Of a stretch of DNA of 64,000 nucleotides, positions 8,506-18,376 are shown in pieces. Position 1 is the first letter of the stretch. Each line of letters starts with the position of its first letter. Origin of the DNA: Bradyrhizobium australiense (lineage in GTDB: Bacteria > Pseudomonadota > Alphaproteobacteria > Rhizobiales > Xanthobacteraceae); NCBI RefSeq assembly GCF_013114825.1, contig NZ_JAAVLX010000011.1:186001-250000 (forward strand). The letters are read 5' to 3'. The notes beneath the pieces are model-generated. The model saw nothing but the letters and a program-made list of their open reading frames with translations, was not told where the DNA came from and did no database searches. The position numbers and the translations under genes were made by a program.

Positions 8506-10447
8506 TTACACATACACCGGGTTCCCTCGAACATTGGTCTGGGCCTTCGTGTGGCGGTAATGCTGTAAATCAGGATCGTGGGTCATCGCCCAGTAATCCA
8601 CGAACCGCCACGGCATCGCCGAAAACACCCGGCCCTGGCTGTTGCGGTAATAGGTGGTCATGCCTGGGTGAGTCCAAATCAACTGCGCATGCTCGGCATC
8701 AACTTGTCTGACGTATTCATCGTGCGGTTCCGGGCGAACGTCGATCGCAGCGATGCCTTGCTCGATCATTTCAACAAGGCAAGCCGAGATGTAGCGGCTC
8801 TGGCATTCCGACTGGAAGATCACGCTGCCGCCATGCGCGGGACCTGAATTGGGCCCGAGCATCACGAAGAGATTGGGAAAGTCGGGCACCGTGAGGCCGA
8901 GATAGGCGGTCGGATTGTCGTTGGCCCAGGCCGTCTTCAGATTTTTTCCCTCGCGGCCTGTGATGTTAAGGCGGGCGGCCATTTCGGTGACCTTGAAGCC
9001 GGTCGAGATGACGACGATATCCGCGGGCCGCAATTTTCCATCGGAGGCCACGATGCCATCCTGCGCGAAATGGTCGATGCTGTCAGTGACCAGTTCGACA
9101 TTCGGCTTGGTCAGGGTCTTGAACCAGTTGTTGTCGAGCAGGATGCGCTTGCCATAGGGCGGATAGGTCGGCACGCATTTTTCGATCAGGTCTGGGCGGT
9201 CCTTCAATTCCGAGAGGATGAAATTGGTCAGCTCCTCGCGATGCCTGTCATTGCCCTTGTTGACGGCCCGCTCGGGATGCGGCCAGTCCGGATCCTTGCG
9301 CAGGAACGGCAGCAGGCCGTCGCCATAGCGCCAGAACATATTGAAACGGTACCACTGCACGTAAAACGGCAGGTTCGCGAGCAGCCAACGCGCGCCCTCG
9401 GTGATGGGATCGGAGTAGCCCGCGACGGGGCGCGCCCATTGCGCGGTCCGCTGATAGACGGTGACCGAGGCAACGCGGTCCGCGATCGACGGCACCAGTT
9501 GCATGGCAGTCGCGCCGGTGCCGATCACGGCGACGCGCTTGCCGTCGAGCTTGATGTCGTCGGACCACAAAGCGGAGTGCAGCATCACTCCCTTGAAATC
9601 TTCCTCGCCCCTGAAGTGCGCCGGGTGGGGGTCGTTGAGCTGACCGATCGCGCTGACCAGCGTGGTCGATTCAAATATCTCTTCGCCATTGGCGGTCTTC
9701 AGCGTCGATATCCAGCGTCGCTTGCTCTCGTCCCAGCGCGCCGATGTCAGCTCGGTGTTGAGGCGGAGATGCTTCCGGATGTCGTATTCGAGCGCGACTT
9801 TCTTGAGATAGTCGAGCAATTCCTGGCGCTGGGCGAAATAGCGCGTCCATGGATTGCGCGGGCCGAATGAGAACGAGTACGAATGGTTGGGCGTATCGAC
9901 GCCGCAGCCGGGATAGCGGTTGACGTACCAGGTGCCGCCGAGCTCGTCGTTCTTCTCGACGATAGTGTAGGGAATGCCGAGCCGGCCAAGAGCGACGCCG
10001 AGCGCAATGGCGCAAACACCGGCCGACGATCAGCACATGCTGCTGCGCCAGCTTTTCATCCGATGGCGGTTTGGTCCAGCGCGCCTCCCGGGGGATGAAG
10101 CCCATCTCCTCGCGCATCAGCGGCGCATATTCCGGCGAGACATTCTCGCCGAGCGTCGCGCGCATCATCTTCAGCATCAGCTCATTGCCGGGATCGGTGA
10201 CAACAGGCTTGGGTTCGCCGTTGGCGAAGAGCTTCAGCACCGCGGAGCGGATCTCGGCCTGGACTTCCGGCGGTACCCCGGCTTGGGGATCGGGGATCAA
10301 ACGGACGTCGCGCTTGGGCTTGTAAGGCGGTTCCAGCCAGCGCTCGTCGCCGGTCATGTGAACCAGCACCATCAGCAGGACGCGAATATCGCCCTCGGCG
10401 ATGGCCGATGACAAATCGAGTTTCTTGCGCGGCAGCTCGATATTCAT
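8506..10447 (-). pseudogene. Baeyer-Villiger monooxygenase (HAPMO-like), frameshifted
   Basis: The joined product would be about 647 residues and would insert oxygen next to a ketone using FAD and NADPH. The fingerprint FKGVMLHSALW (9597-9565) matches F-x-G-x-x-x-H-x-x-x-W exactly. A second Rossmann motif reads VAVIGTGATAMQLV. The N-terminal extension of about 140 residues before the FAD motif is typical of 4-hydroxyacetophenone monooxygenase relatives. The reading frame breaks near 10020, inside the first dinucleotide motif: LIVG should continue as AGVCAIALGVALG, and restoring two bases (GGCGCCGG instead of GGCCGG) repairs it. The ATG at 10447 has GAGGA upstream and is 14 bases past the SDR stop. 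As written it cannot bind FAD. Confidence 0.85.
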
Positions 10448-10461
10448 GCTGATGTCCTCGT

Positions 10462-11235
10462 TTACGCGCCTGGTGCTTCGGGCATGCCGCCATAGGCCGC
10501 CCAGGTGGTGCCGGCGATATAGCCGGCGTCGACGGGCAAGTTGATTCCGGTGACGCCGCTGCTCAGCGGCGAAAGCAGCCACGCGATGGCATGCGCCACC
10601 TCGATCGGCTCGACCAGCCGGTTCATCGCGGTCGGGCTTTCCAGCCATTTCTTGTTCAACGCACCCGAGGCGATACCGGCTTCCAGTGCCGCCGTGCGGG
10701 TGAAGCCGGGCGAGACTGCATTGACGCGGACGCCGCTGCGCCCCCATTCGGCCGCCAGCGTCTGCGTGATCTGAATGACGCCGGCTTTCGCAGCCGTATA
10801 GGCGTGGATCGGGCCCGAGGTCATGCCGGCAACGGAGGCGACATTGACGATCGCTCCATGCCGGCGCTCCGCCATCTTCACGCCGACGCTCCGGGTGACC
10901 AGAAAAGTGCCGCGCAGGTCGATATTGATCTCGCGGTCCCATTGATCCATCCGTACGCGTTCGATTTTGTGCATCTTGCCAAAAACGCCTGCCGCATTGA
11001 CTAGCCCTGTGATCGGGCCATGCGCCGCTTCGATATCGGCGATGCTGCTGACAACAGCGCTTTCGCTCGCGACATCGAACGGCGCGGGCCACAAGATGGT
11101 TTGCGTTTCCGCGAGCGGTTCGGGCGCGATATCGACAATAACGACCTTCTGGCCCTGTCCGGCTAGAAGCCTTGCGGTCGCGGCGCCAATGCCGCGGCTG
11201 CCGCCGGTCACGAGAACGGTGCCTTCAGCGGTCAT
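10462..11235 (-). CDS. Short-chain dehydrogenase/reductase
   Basis: A 257-residue classical SDR that should interconvert an alcohol and a ketone with NAD(P). The cofactor motif TGGSRGIG is at residues 8-15. NAAG follows, and the catalytic set is a Ser in SVAGMTSGP and Y-x-x-x-K in YTAAKAG. A C-terminal GVTGINLPVDAGY is the usual SDR tail. The start at 11235 overlaps the TetR stop by 11 bases (ATGACCGCTGA), so the two are co-translated. It lies directly before the Baeyer-Villiger gene, and an alcohol-to-ketone step that feeds the monooxygenase is the natural reading. Confidence 0.88.
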   Translation of the reverse strand: MTAEGTVLVTGGSRGIGAATARLLAGQGQKVVIVDIAPEPLAETQTILWPAPFDVASESAVVSSIADIEAAHGPITGLVNAAGVFGKMHKIERVRMDQWDREINIDLRGTFLVTRSVGVKMAERRHGAIVNVASVAGMTSGPIHAYTAAKAGVIQITQTLAAEWGRSGVRVNAVSPGFTRTAALEAGIASGALNKKWLESPTAMNRLVEPIEVAHAIAWLLSPLSSGVTGINLPVDAGYIAGTTWAAYGGMPEAPGA

Positions 11236-11881
11236 GGCCGTTGCCTTTATCCGGTGTGAACAGACCGCGCGTGACCAGTTTTCGGTAGGCGGAGATGACA
11301 TGGTCGGGCGCCGCCGTTACCGCGCCGCCGGTGTACGAGTAACGCCGGCTCAGATAGCCGCGCGCACCCATGAACATGTGAACAATGGCTTCGAACTCCT
11401 CGTCGCTGAAATCCACGATGGCGCCGGCCGTGCGGGCGCGCTGGAGAATGCGCACATAGGCGGTCGCGATATTATCGAGATGCTTCTGGTAGCCGACCGG
11501 CGCGAAATACTCGGCCTCGTTGAGGATGCGCAGAAACTCCGGCACCTCGCGGATGAAATCGAAGAAGGCGCTAAAGCGCTCGATCTCCTGCCTTGCGGCA
11601 TCTGCGGTCCCCGTGCGTTCGCGGATGAAATGAACCATATCGATGCCGATCTTCGGCAGTAATTGATCGAGCAATTCCTGGCGGTTTTCAAAGTGATTGT
11701 AGAACGTGCCTTGGGCAACGCCGGCTTCCTCGGTGATGCGGGCGACGGAAGCCTCGGCGTAACCGTGCTTGCCGACGATCTTAGTCGCAGCATCGAATAA
11801 TCTGCGCTTGGTCCAGGCGTTGCGCTCGACGCGGTTGAGCTTTGCCACTTTGCCGGATGCGGCGTGCGATGATTGCGTCAT
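11225..11881 (-). CDS. TetR-family transcriptional repressor
   Basis: A 218-residue regulator. The N-terminal helix-turn-helix reads ARITEEAGVAQGTFYNHFEN, with the usual TFYNHF recognition helix. The rest is an all-helical ligand-binding domain (about 85-200). Its ATG overlaps the stop of the acyl-CoA ligase (ATGA at 11878-11881), so it is inside the operon it probably controls. A long palindrome upstream of that operon (13417-13439) is the expected operator. The effector is likely an acyl-CoA or pathway intermediate, by analogy with other TetR regulators of fatty-acid-like catabolism; this is inference. Confidence 0.88.
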   Translation of the reverse strand: MTQSSHAASGKVAKLNRVERNAWTKRRLFDAATKIVGKHGYAEASVARITEEAGVAQGTFYNHFENRQELLDQLLPKIGIDMVHFIRERTGTADAARQEIERFSAFFDFIREVPEFLRILNEAEYFAPVGYQKHLDNIATAYVRILQRARTAGAIVDFSDEEFEAIVHMFMGARGYLSRRYSYTGGAVTAAPDHVISAYRKLVTRGLFTPDKGNGHDR

Positions 11882-13374
11882 TGTTGAGATTCCAGTTCGG
11901 CGCGCAGCACGCGCTTGAGAACCTTGCCGGAAGGGTTGCGTGGCAGGCTGTCGCGGATGATGAGTTGCTTCGGTACCTTGAAGCCGGCGAGCCGCGCGCG
12001 GCAGTGATTGGTGAGATCAGGCAAGTCCAGCGTTGCGCCATTGCCCAGCACCACGACCGCCACCGGCCTTTCGCCCCAGCGCTCGTCCGGCATTCCGACG
12101 ACGGCGACCTCGCGCACCTGCGGCAGTTCGTAGATGACGCGCTCCACCTCCGAGGAGGCGATGTTCTCGCCGCCTGAGATGATCATGTCCTTCTTGCGGT
12201 CGGTCAGATAGAGAAAGCCGTCTTCGTCGAGATAGCCGACGTCGCCGGTGCGGAACCAATCGCCGAAGAACGCGGCGGCGGTCTTTGCCGGATCCTTCCA
12301 ATAGCCTTGTGTGACCTTCCGTCCGCGCAGGCAGATTTCGCCGTTCTGGCCTGATGGCAGCCGGTTGCCCGCGTGATCGCGGATTTCAATTTCAACGTGC
12401 GCGATGGCGCGGCCGGTCGAGCCGATCTTTTCGATCTCGCGGCCGGCTTCCATAAAAGTGTCACCGCCGCAGGTCTCCGTCAGCCCATACGCATCGATGT
12501 AGCGGGCGTTTTTGAAATAGTCGGAAAAGGCGCGAATGCGCGCTTCCGGCGTCTTCTCCCCGCCGCCGATCGCCCAGCGCAGGCTCGAGACGTCGTAGCG
12601 TTCGCGGGTGGGGCAGGTGAGAATCGCGGTCGTCATGACAGGCGCAAACCAGGCGGCGTTGAGCTTCTCGGCTTCGATGGCGGCGAGCGCCTGCTCGGGT
12701 TCGAAATTGCGGTGGATGGAAAGCAGGCCGCCATGCCAGAGCACAGCGATCCCGGGCAAATCGAGCGCGCCGACATGATAGAGCGGACCGACCACCAACA
12801 AGCGCGTTTCCGCGCTCAATCCTAGAGCCAACGTCTGATCGGCCGACTTCCAGTACATGTTCTCGTAAGTGAGCATCACGCCCTTGGGGCGATCCGTGGT
12901 GCCTGACGTGTACATCAGCCGCATCAGGTCGCGCGGCTGCCTGACCTGCATCGGGACGGGCGCGATGTTGGGCGCGAGCCGTGTGAGTGTGGATTGCGCT
13001 GACTCGTCGAGCAGCACCACGGGCGCGCCACCTGCGGCAATGCCTGCGAGTTCTTCGTCCGCAATCAGGATGCGCGCTCCGGAATTGCCGACGATGTAGC
13101 CGACTTCGTCTGCGGACAGGCGATAATTGATCGGCAGAAAGACCGCGCCGATATGGCTGGTTGCGAACACCAGTTCGAGAAACGCCGTGCTGTTCTTCAT
13201 CAGCACCGCAACGACGTTTCCAGGGCCGATATCGCGCGCGGCAAGCCAGCCGCCGACCCGGCGGATGCGCTCATCGAATTCGGCGTAGGAGACATTCTCG
13301 CCGCGATATTTCAGCGCACAGCGGTCCGGCGTTCGCCGGGCGTGGAATGCGATAAAGCTGGAAAGGTTGATCAT
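11878..13374 (-). CDS. Acyl-CoA synthetase (AMP-forming ligase)
   Basis: A 498-residue ANL-family enzyme that activates a carboxylic acid to its CoA thioester through an acyl-AMP. The P-loop motif is LMYTSGTTDRPKGVML (about residue 152). A5-type DAYGLTETCGG, the hinge FRTGDVGYLDEDGFLYLTDR and the catalytic lysine in NPSGKVLK near the C-terminus are all present. The length is that of medium/long-chain or aryl acid ligases. It is the first gene of the leftward operon ligase-tetR-SDR-monooxygenase and starts 170 bases from the divergent binding-protein gene. The substrate is unknown. Confidence 0.9.
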   Translation of the reverse strand: MINLSSFIAFHARRTPDRCALKYRGENVSYAEFDERIRRVGGWLAARDIGPGNVVAVLMKNSTAFLELVFATSHIGAVFLPINYRLSADEVGYIVGNSGARILIADEELAGIAAGGAPVVLLDESAQSTLTRLAPNIAPVPMQVRQPRDLMRLMYTSGTTDRPKGVMLTYENMYWKSADQTLALGLSAETRLLVVGPLYHVGALDLPGIAVLWHGGLLSIHRNFEPEQALAAIEAEKLNAAWFAPVMTTAILTCPTRERYDVSSLRWAIGGGEKTPEARIRAFSDYFKNARYIDAYGLTETCGGDTFMEAGREIEKIGSTGRAIAHVEIEIRDHAGNRLPSGQNGEICLRGRKVTQGYWKDPAKTAAAFFGDWFRTGDVGYLDEDGFLYLTDRKKDMIISGGENIASSEVERVIYELPQVREVAVVGMPDERWGERPVAVVVLGNGATLDLPDLTNHCRARLAGFKVPKQLIIRDSLPRNPSGKVLKRVLRAELESQQ

Positions 13375-13416
13375 TTTCAGCTCGAACGGCCGGTTGCCGG
13401 GGTCGTTTCTCCAAAG

Positions 13417-13439
13417 ATGAATTATGACTCGTAATTCAT
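13417..13439. promoter_or_regulatory. Probable TetR operator, 23-bp palindrome
   Basis: The arms ATGAATTA and TAATTCAT are perfect complements around a 7-base centre (TGACTCG), in which GA and TC also pair; 10 of 11 pairs match. It lies in the 170-base gap between the divergent ligase and ABC importer operons, 43 bases from the ligase start. The size and position suit a TetR dimer pair, and a tetR gene is the second gene of the leftward operon. The centre contains GACTC, a GANTC site for the alphaproteobacterial CcrM methylase. Confidence 0.65.
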
Positions 13440-13544
13440 ATTTGGCTTGACGTCACCCCCTTTGCTCTGAAATCCTCAGGCCATACGGAGACGACACGAT
13501 CTCCGCGAGGGATTTGGGAACGCCAACCCCATAGGGAGGAAACA

Positions 13545-14804
13545 ATGACGAGAACCCGCAAACCGGGCGTAAGCCGACGTGCGACGTTGGCGATGATGGG
13601 CGCCGGTGCCCTAACATTCGCGTCACCCTGGTTGGCGCGCGCGCAAGCCAAGACTATCAAGATCGGCATGCCGACCATTCTCTCCGGGCGCGTCGCGCAG
13701 CTCGGAACATCGTCGCGCAATGCGGTGATGCTGGAGATCGAAAAGGTCAACGCTGCGGGCGGTCTGGCCGGACGCCAGATCGAAATGGTGATCCGCGATT
13801 CAAAGGGACAGCCGCAGGAAGCCGCCCGCGTCGCGCGCGAGCTCGTCAATACAGATGGATGCGAAATCCTGATCGATGCGGAAGCGTCGTCGGGTGCATT
13901 CGCGGTGCATGAAGTGGCGCGCGACCTCGGCGTGCTCTGCCTTCATACCAATTCGGAAACCTCGGCGCTATCAGCCGATCCCAAGCAGCACATTCCCAAT
14001 GCGTTCCGCACGGCGCGCCAGGGCGTCCATGACTCGATCGTCGGCGGCAGCTATGCCGCGGCGATTGCGAAAGCCAAGGGTCTGAAGAAGTGGGCGACCT
14101 GTTCGCCCGATTACGCCTATGGCCGCGATACCACCGGGGAATTCGTGACGTATCTGAAGCGCTTCGCGCCCGACATCGAAATCATCAGCGAGTCCTGGCC
14201 AAAGCTGTTCCAGCCTGATTATACCGAAGTCGTGACAAAGATCCTGCAGGCCAAGCCGCAAGCGCTGTATTCCTGCCTCTGGGGCGGCGACCTCACATCC
14301 TATATCGATCAGGCCAATATCTACGCGCTGTTCAGCCAAATGGAGGTTTTTGCGGTTAACATGGCCGACTACACCGCGCTGACGGTAGTGAAGAACCTGC
14401 CGAAGGGCATTCATTCCGGCAACCGCTACATCAAGACCTATCCCGCAACGCCGGAGAATGCCGCCTGGGGCGATGCCTACAAGGCGAAGTACAACGAATA
14501 TCCCACTAACTGGTCTTGGGAGAATGCGACGGCGATCATGCTGCTCGCCGAAGCGTCGAAGAAGGCGAATTCCGCCGACGGCAAGAAGATCGCGGAAGCG
14601 ATGCGCGGCCTCAAGATTAAGTCGCCGTTCGGCGCCGACGGCACCGTCACCATGCGCGCCGAGGACCAAACGCTCGTCGGCTATGCGATCGGCTGGGGAA
14701 CGACGATCCCGCAGGAGCCCTATGTGCCGCAGGTCCAGGCGGGCGACTGGAAGACGATCTTCGAACTCGAAGCCGAGTGGAAGAAGAGCAAGGGCTACAC
14801 CTGA
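13545..14804 (+). CDS. Branched-chain-type ABC importer, substrate-binding protein
   Basis: A 419-residue periplasmic binding protein of the LivJ/LivK class. The N-terminus has a twin-arginine-like signal (SRRATLAMMGAGAL, cleavage near ARAQA). The two-lobed fold begins KTIKIGMPTILSG and includes the typical RQIEMVIRDSKGQPQEAARVARELV strand-helix. GGAGG lies just before the ATG. It heads a rightward operon with two permeases and two ATPases. In catabolic islands this class often binds aromatic or short carboxylates rather than amino acids, and that is likely here given the CoA ligase across the divergent promoter. Confidence 0.9.
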   Translation: MTRTRKPGVSRRATLAMMGAGALTFASPWLARAQAKTIKIGMPTILSGRVAQLGTSSRNAVMLEIEKVNAAGGLAGRQIEMVIRDSKGQPQEAARVARELVNTDGCEILIDAEASSGAFAVHEVARDLGVLCLHTNSETSALSADPKQHIPNAFRTARQGVHDSIVGGSYAAAIAKAKGLKKWATCSPDYAYGRDTTGEFVTYLKRFAPDIEIISESWPKLFQPDYTEVVTKILQAKPQALYSCLWGGDLTSYIDQANIYALFSQMEVFAVNMADYTALTVVKNLPKGIHSGNRYIKTYPATPENAAWGDAYKAKYNEYPTNWSWENATAIMLLAEASKKANSADGKKIAEAMRGLKIKSPFGADGTVTMRAEDQTLVGYAIGWGTTIPQEPYVPQVQAGDWKTIFELEAEWKKSKGYT

Positions 14805-14872
14805 TTGACGGCCAAGGCGGAGGGGGCGCAAGCTGCCTCCCATTCGCCGCCGAATGATTTTCGCGTGCCGCT

Positions 14873-15802
14873 GTGGTGCGCTGGAATGGATGTGTTCCCT
14901 TGGACCTCGACGCGCTTACCGGCTGTCTCGCCAGTTCCGCCTGTCTGGTGACGCAAACCACCAGCGGCTTCATCATCGGCATGTTGCTGTTTCTCGTTGC
15001 CGTCGGGCTGACGCTGATCTTCGGCGTGCTGAAGGTCGTCAATTTCAGCCACGGCGCGTTCTATATGTTCGGCGCCTATTTCGCGATGACGGCCTATCAG
15101 CTCTCCGGCAGCTTTGCGCTGGCGATGCTGTGCGGCGCGGCGGGCACGGCGATCCTGGGGCTGATCTTCGAACGCGTGTTCATGAGCAGGGTGTATGGCG
15201 CGGATGTGCTGATGCAGCTTCTGGTCTGCTACGCCTTCGTGCTGATCTTCGACGATGTCGTGCGGATGATCTGGGGCCCTGAATTCAAATCGATGGGAAT
15301 GCCGGCGGCGTTCCAGGTGGCGCCGCTGTTCATCGCCGGCGGCGTGGTGCCACCGTACTATCTGCTGCTGATCGGCGTCGCGCTGGCAGCGGCCATGATC
15401 CTCGGCCTGGGCCTTGCGCGCACCAGGATCGGAAAAGTGATCCGGGCGGCCGCGCATAATCCTGGCATGGTATCTGCGCTCGGCATCAACACCGGCCTGA
15501 TCTATGGCGGCGTGTTCGCGCTCGGCGGCATGCTGGCGGGCCTTGCCGGGGCGCTCGCCGCGCCGGTGCGGTCGCTGACGCCCGGCATGGGATTTTCGGT
15601 GCTGATCGAATCCTTCATCGTCACTGTGATCGGCGGCATGGGCTCGATCCTCGGTGCATTGATCGGTGCGCTCCTGATCGGCCTGATCCGCTCGTTCGGA
15701 TCGCTCGGCTTCCCGCTGTTTACCGAGGGGCTGATGTATCTGTTCATGGTGATCGTGCTGGTATCGCGGCCGACCGGCTTGTTCGGCAAGGAGGTCGCAT
15801 GA
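14873..15802 (+). CDS. livH: Branched-chain-type ABC importer, LivH permease
   Basis: A 309-residue inner-membrane permease with about eight hydrophobic segments. The family signature FGVLKVVNFSHGAFYMFGAY is at about residues 45-65, and the coupling segment AAAHNPGMVSALGIN faces the ATPase. The annotated start is a GTG at 14873; a TTG at 14900 is an alternative, and neither has a clear ribosome site. The stop overlaps the next permease start by 4 bases (ATGA). Confidence 0.9.
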   Translation: MVRWNGCVPLDLDALTGCLASSACLVTQTTSGFIIGMLLFLVAVGLTLIFGVLKVVNFSHGAFYMFGAYFAMTAYQLSGSFALAMLCGAAGTAILGLIFERVFMSRVYGADVLMQLLVCYAFVLIFDDVVRMIWGPEFKSMGMPAAFQVAPLFIAGGVVPPYYLLLIGVALAAAMILGLGLARTRIGKVIRAAAHNPGMVSALGINTGLIYGGVFALGGMLAGLAGALAAPVRSLTPGMGFSVLIESFIVTVIGGMGSILGALIGALLIGLIRSFGSLGFPLFTEGLMYLFMVIVLVSRPTGLFGKEVA

Positions 15803-16824
15803 CCGAATTGCAGGCCGATCAGGGCGCGCAGGCACTCGAAATCCCCCATGCCCAGGCAAAGACGCAGCGTAATCGGGACGCCCTGATTGCGCTTGCGGTG
15901 TTTGTCGTGCTTGCGCTGTTGCCGACGGTCTTCAGCAGCAAATTGCTGCTCGACTTCGTGATCCGCTGCGCCGCCTACGGACTGTTCGCGACGTCGCTCA
16001 ACCTTCTGGTCGGTTACACCGGCCTGATTTCGTTTGGCCACGGCATGTTCTTCGGCCTTGGCGCCTACGGCTTCGGGTTGATGATGCAGAAGACCGGTGT
16101 TCCCGTCCCGGTGGCTTTTATTGCAACGCTCGTGATCACGTTTGTCGTCGCCCTCGTCATTGGTGCCATCTGCGTGCGATTGAAGGAAATCTACTTCGCC
16201 TTCGTGACACTGGCGTTCCAGATGCTGATCCACTCGACGATCCTCTCGTGGGTGTCGCTGACCGGCGGCGATCAGGGATTGCGCGGCGGCATTCCGCGAC
16301 CGCCATTCCTGGGAATCGATCTATCGAACCAACTGCATCTCTATGTCGCGAGCTGCGCGCTGCTGGTGATCGGCCTTTACTTGATGCATCGGATCGCGCA
16401 GTCGCCGTTCGGCTACACGCTGCGCATGATCCGCGACAACGCGATGCGTGCGAGCTTCATCGGCATCGATGTCTGGCGTGCCAAGCTGACGATCTTTGTG
16501 CTCGCAGCACTGTTCGCCTCGACCGGTGGGATCATCATGGCGCTATTCGTCTCCGGGGCCTATCCGGAATTCGCCTATTGGACCATTTCGGGCGAGGGCA
16601 TCTTCATCAACATGCTCGGCGGCGTGACCACATTCCTCGGACCGATGGTCGGCACCGTGCTGCTCCTGATACTCAACGACACCGTCACCCGGCTGACCGA
16701 ATATCACGGACTCGTGCTGGGTATCGTGATCCTGTTCTTTGCGATCGGCCTGCGGAAGGGCCTGATGGATTTCGTCGTCGAATGGTACGCGCAACGCCGT
16801 AACAATGCTGGGGAGCGCGGTTAG
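15799..16824 (+). CDS. livM: Branched-chain-type ABC importer, LivM permease
   Basis: A 341-residue inner-membrane permease that pairs with the LivH product. The motif NLLVGYTGLISFGHGMFFGLGAYG (in two parts) is diagnostic of LivM, and MIRDNAMRASFIGIDVWRAK is the ATPase-contact loop. A polar N-terminal tail of about 30 residues precedes the first membrane segment. It overlaps livH by 4 bases and is followed after 2 bases by livG. Confidence 0.9.
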   Translation: MTELQADQGAQALEIPHAQAKTQRNRDALIALAVFVVLALLPTVFSSKLLLDFVIRCAAYGLFATSLNLLVGYTGLISFGHGMFFGLGAYGFGLMMQKTGVPVPVAFIATLVITFVVALVIGAICVRLKEIYFAFVTLAFQMLIHSTILSWVSLTGGDQGLRGGIPRPPFLGIDLSNQLHLYVASCALLVIGLYLMHRIAQSPFGYTLRMIRDNAMRASFIGIDVWRAKLTIFVLAALFASTGGIIMALFVSGAYPEFAYWTISGEGIFINMLGGVTTFLGPMVGTVLLLILNDTVTRLTEYHGLVLGIVILFFAIGLRKGLMDFVVEWYAQRRNNAGERG

Positions 16825-16826
16825 CG

Positions 16827-17585
16827 ATGCTGGAGATACGCTCTCTTTCCAAGTCATTCGGCGGCGTCAAGGCGACCGACAATGTCACGCTGGATTTCGC
16901 CGACGGTTCGCTCACCGCCGTGATCGGCCCTAACGGGGCCGGCAAGAGCACCTTCTTTAACCTGATCACCGGCGCGCTGAAGCCCGACTCCGGCCAGATC
17001 TTGCTCAATGGCATCGATCTCGCCGGTCGATCGCCGCCGGAAATCGTTCGCCACGGAATCGGCCGCGCGTTTCAGGTTGCGAGCATCTTCCCATCACTGA
17101 CGGTGCAGGAGACAATGTTGGCCGCTGTTTGCGCCGATCAGCGCAGGGCCAGCGTCATGCATCGGCGTTTCCCCTTGGCCGAGACCCGCGATCGCGCCGA
17201 GCATGCGATGGAGCTGTTGGGATTGGCGGGCAAGCGGAACCGCACCGCGGCGACATTGTCCCACGGTGACCAGAAACTGCTCGATATCGCACTCGCTCTG
17301 GTGCTCGATCCGAAGGTGCTGCTGCTCGACGAGCCCACGGCCGGCATGGGCACCGAAGAGCGCTGGCGGATGATCGACAAGGTGAGGGAGCTCTGGGAGA
17401 CGCAGAAGATCACGGTGGTGTTCATCGAGCACGACATGGATATCGTGTTCAAGATCGCGCCCGAGATCATTGTGCTCTGCTACGGCCGCATTCTTGCAAC
17501 CGGCAGGCCGGATGCGATCCGCCGAAACGAGGCGGTGATCGAGGCCTATCTCGGCACCGAACATCACACCGGAGCCATCGCATGA
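16827..17585 (+). CDS. livG: Branched-chain-type ABC importer, LivG ATPase
   Basis: A 252-residue cytoplasmic ATPase. The Walker A is GPNGAGKST, the signature is LSHGDQKLLDIALAL (SHGDQ for SGGQQ, common in LivG), and the Walker B is LLLDEPTAGM. IEHDMDIVF gives the switch histidine. The C-terminal extension with GRPDAIRRNEAVIEAYLG is the usual LivG end. Its stop overlaps the livF start by 4 bases. Confidence 0.92.
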   Translation: MLEIRSLSKSFGGVKATDNVTLDFADGSLTAVIGPNGAGKSTFFNLITGALKPDSGQILLNGIDLAGRSPPEIVRHGIGRAFQVASIFPSLTVQETMLAAVCADQRRASVMHRRFPLAETRDRAEHAMELLGLAGKRNRTAATLSHGDQKLLDIALALVLDPKVLLLDEPTAGMGTEERWRMIDKVRELWETQKITVVFIEHDMDIVFKIAPEIIVLCYGRILATGRPDAIRRNEAVIEAYLGTEHHTGAIA

Positions 17586-18298
17586 GTGCGCGACCGGTCG
17601 TGCAGGTCGAAGACCTCGACGTCTATTACGGCACCAGCCAGATCTTGTTTGGCGTCGGCCTGTCAGTGCGGCAGGGCGAGACGATGGCGCTGCTCGGCCG
17701 CAACGGCGCCGGCAAATCGACTACCATGAAAGCGATCATGGGCCTCGCTCCGGCGCGCCGCGGTACAGTCATTTTGCAAGGCAGGATTGTCTCTGGGTTG
17801 AAGCCGCATCACATCGCGCGAGCCGGGCTCGGCTTCGTGCCGGAGGACCGCCAGATCTTCCCCGAACACACGGTCGAGGACAACCTGATCATCGGCACGA
17901 AGATGGGGCCGAACGGCGAGGACGAATGGCCGATCCGGCGCATTTACGACGTGTTTCCGCTGCTGGAGCCGCTGCGGCACCGGATCGCGGGACGGCTGTC
18001 GGGTGGCGAACAGCAGATGCTGGCGATTGCACGCACGCTGATGGGCAATCCAGCGCTGCTGCTTCTGGACGAGCCGAGCGAGGGCTTGGCGCCGATCATC
18101 GTGCAGCGGATCGGCGAACTCTTGCGGCAGCTTCGCGGCACTGGCGCAACCGTGTTGATCGCCGAGCAGAACATGCATTTTTGCCTTGGCCTTGCGAGCC
18201 ACGCGACGGTTATCGACAAGGGCCAGATCGTCTACACATCCGGGATCGAAGAGCTGAAAGCCAACGACAGTATCCGTCAGCGCTATCTCGCGCTGTAG
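17582..18298 (+). CDS. livF: Branched-chain-type ABC importer, LivF ATPase
   Basis: A 238-residue ATPase that forms a heterodimer with LivG. The Walker A is GRNGAGKST, the signature is LSGGEQQMLAIARTL, the Walker B is LLLLDEPSEGL, and the tail is LKANDSIRQRYLAL. GLGFVPEDRQIFPEHTVEDNL is the typical LivF Q-loop region. It ends the transporter part of the operon; the enoyl-CoA hydratase begins 78 bases on. Confidence 0.92.
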   Translation: MSARPVVQVEDLDVYYGTSQILFGVGLSVRQGETMALLGRNGAGKSTTMKAIMGLAPARRGTVILQGRIVSGLKPHHIARAGLGFVPEDRQIFPEHTVEDNLIIGTKMGPNGEDEWPIRRIYDVFPLLEPLRHRIAGRLSGGEQQMLAIARTLMGNPALLLLDEPSEGLAPIIVQRIGELLRQLRGTGATVLIAEQNMHFCLGLASHATVIDKGQIVYTSGIEELKANDSIRQRYLAL

Positions 18299-18376
18299 CT
18301 TTCCGCCCGCCTGGGGAACGAGATGACCATCGAACGCGAGGGCCGGTGCGGTGCGCCAGGTCAAGGGAGGCATGCC

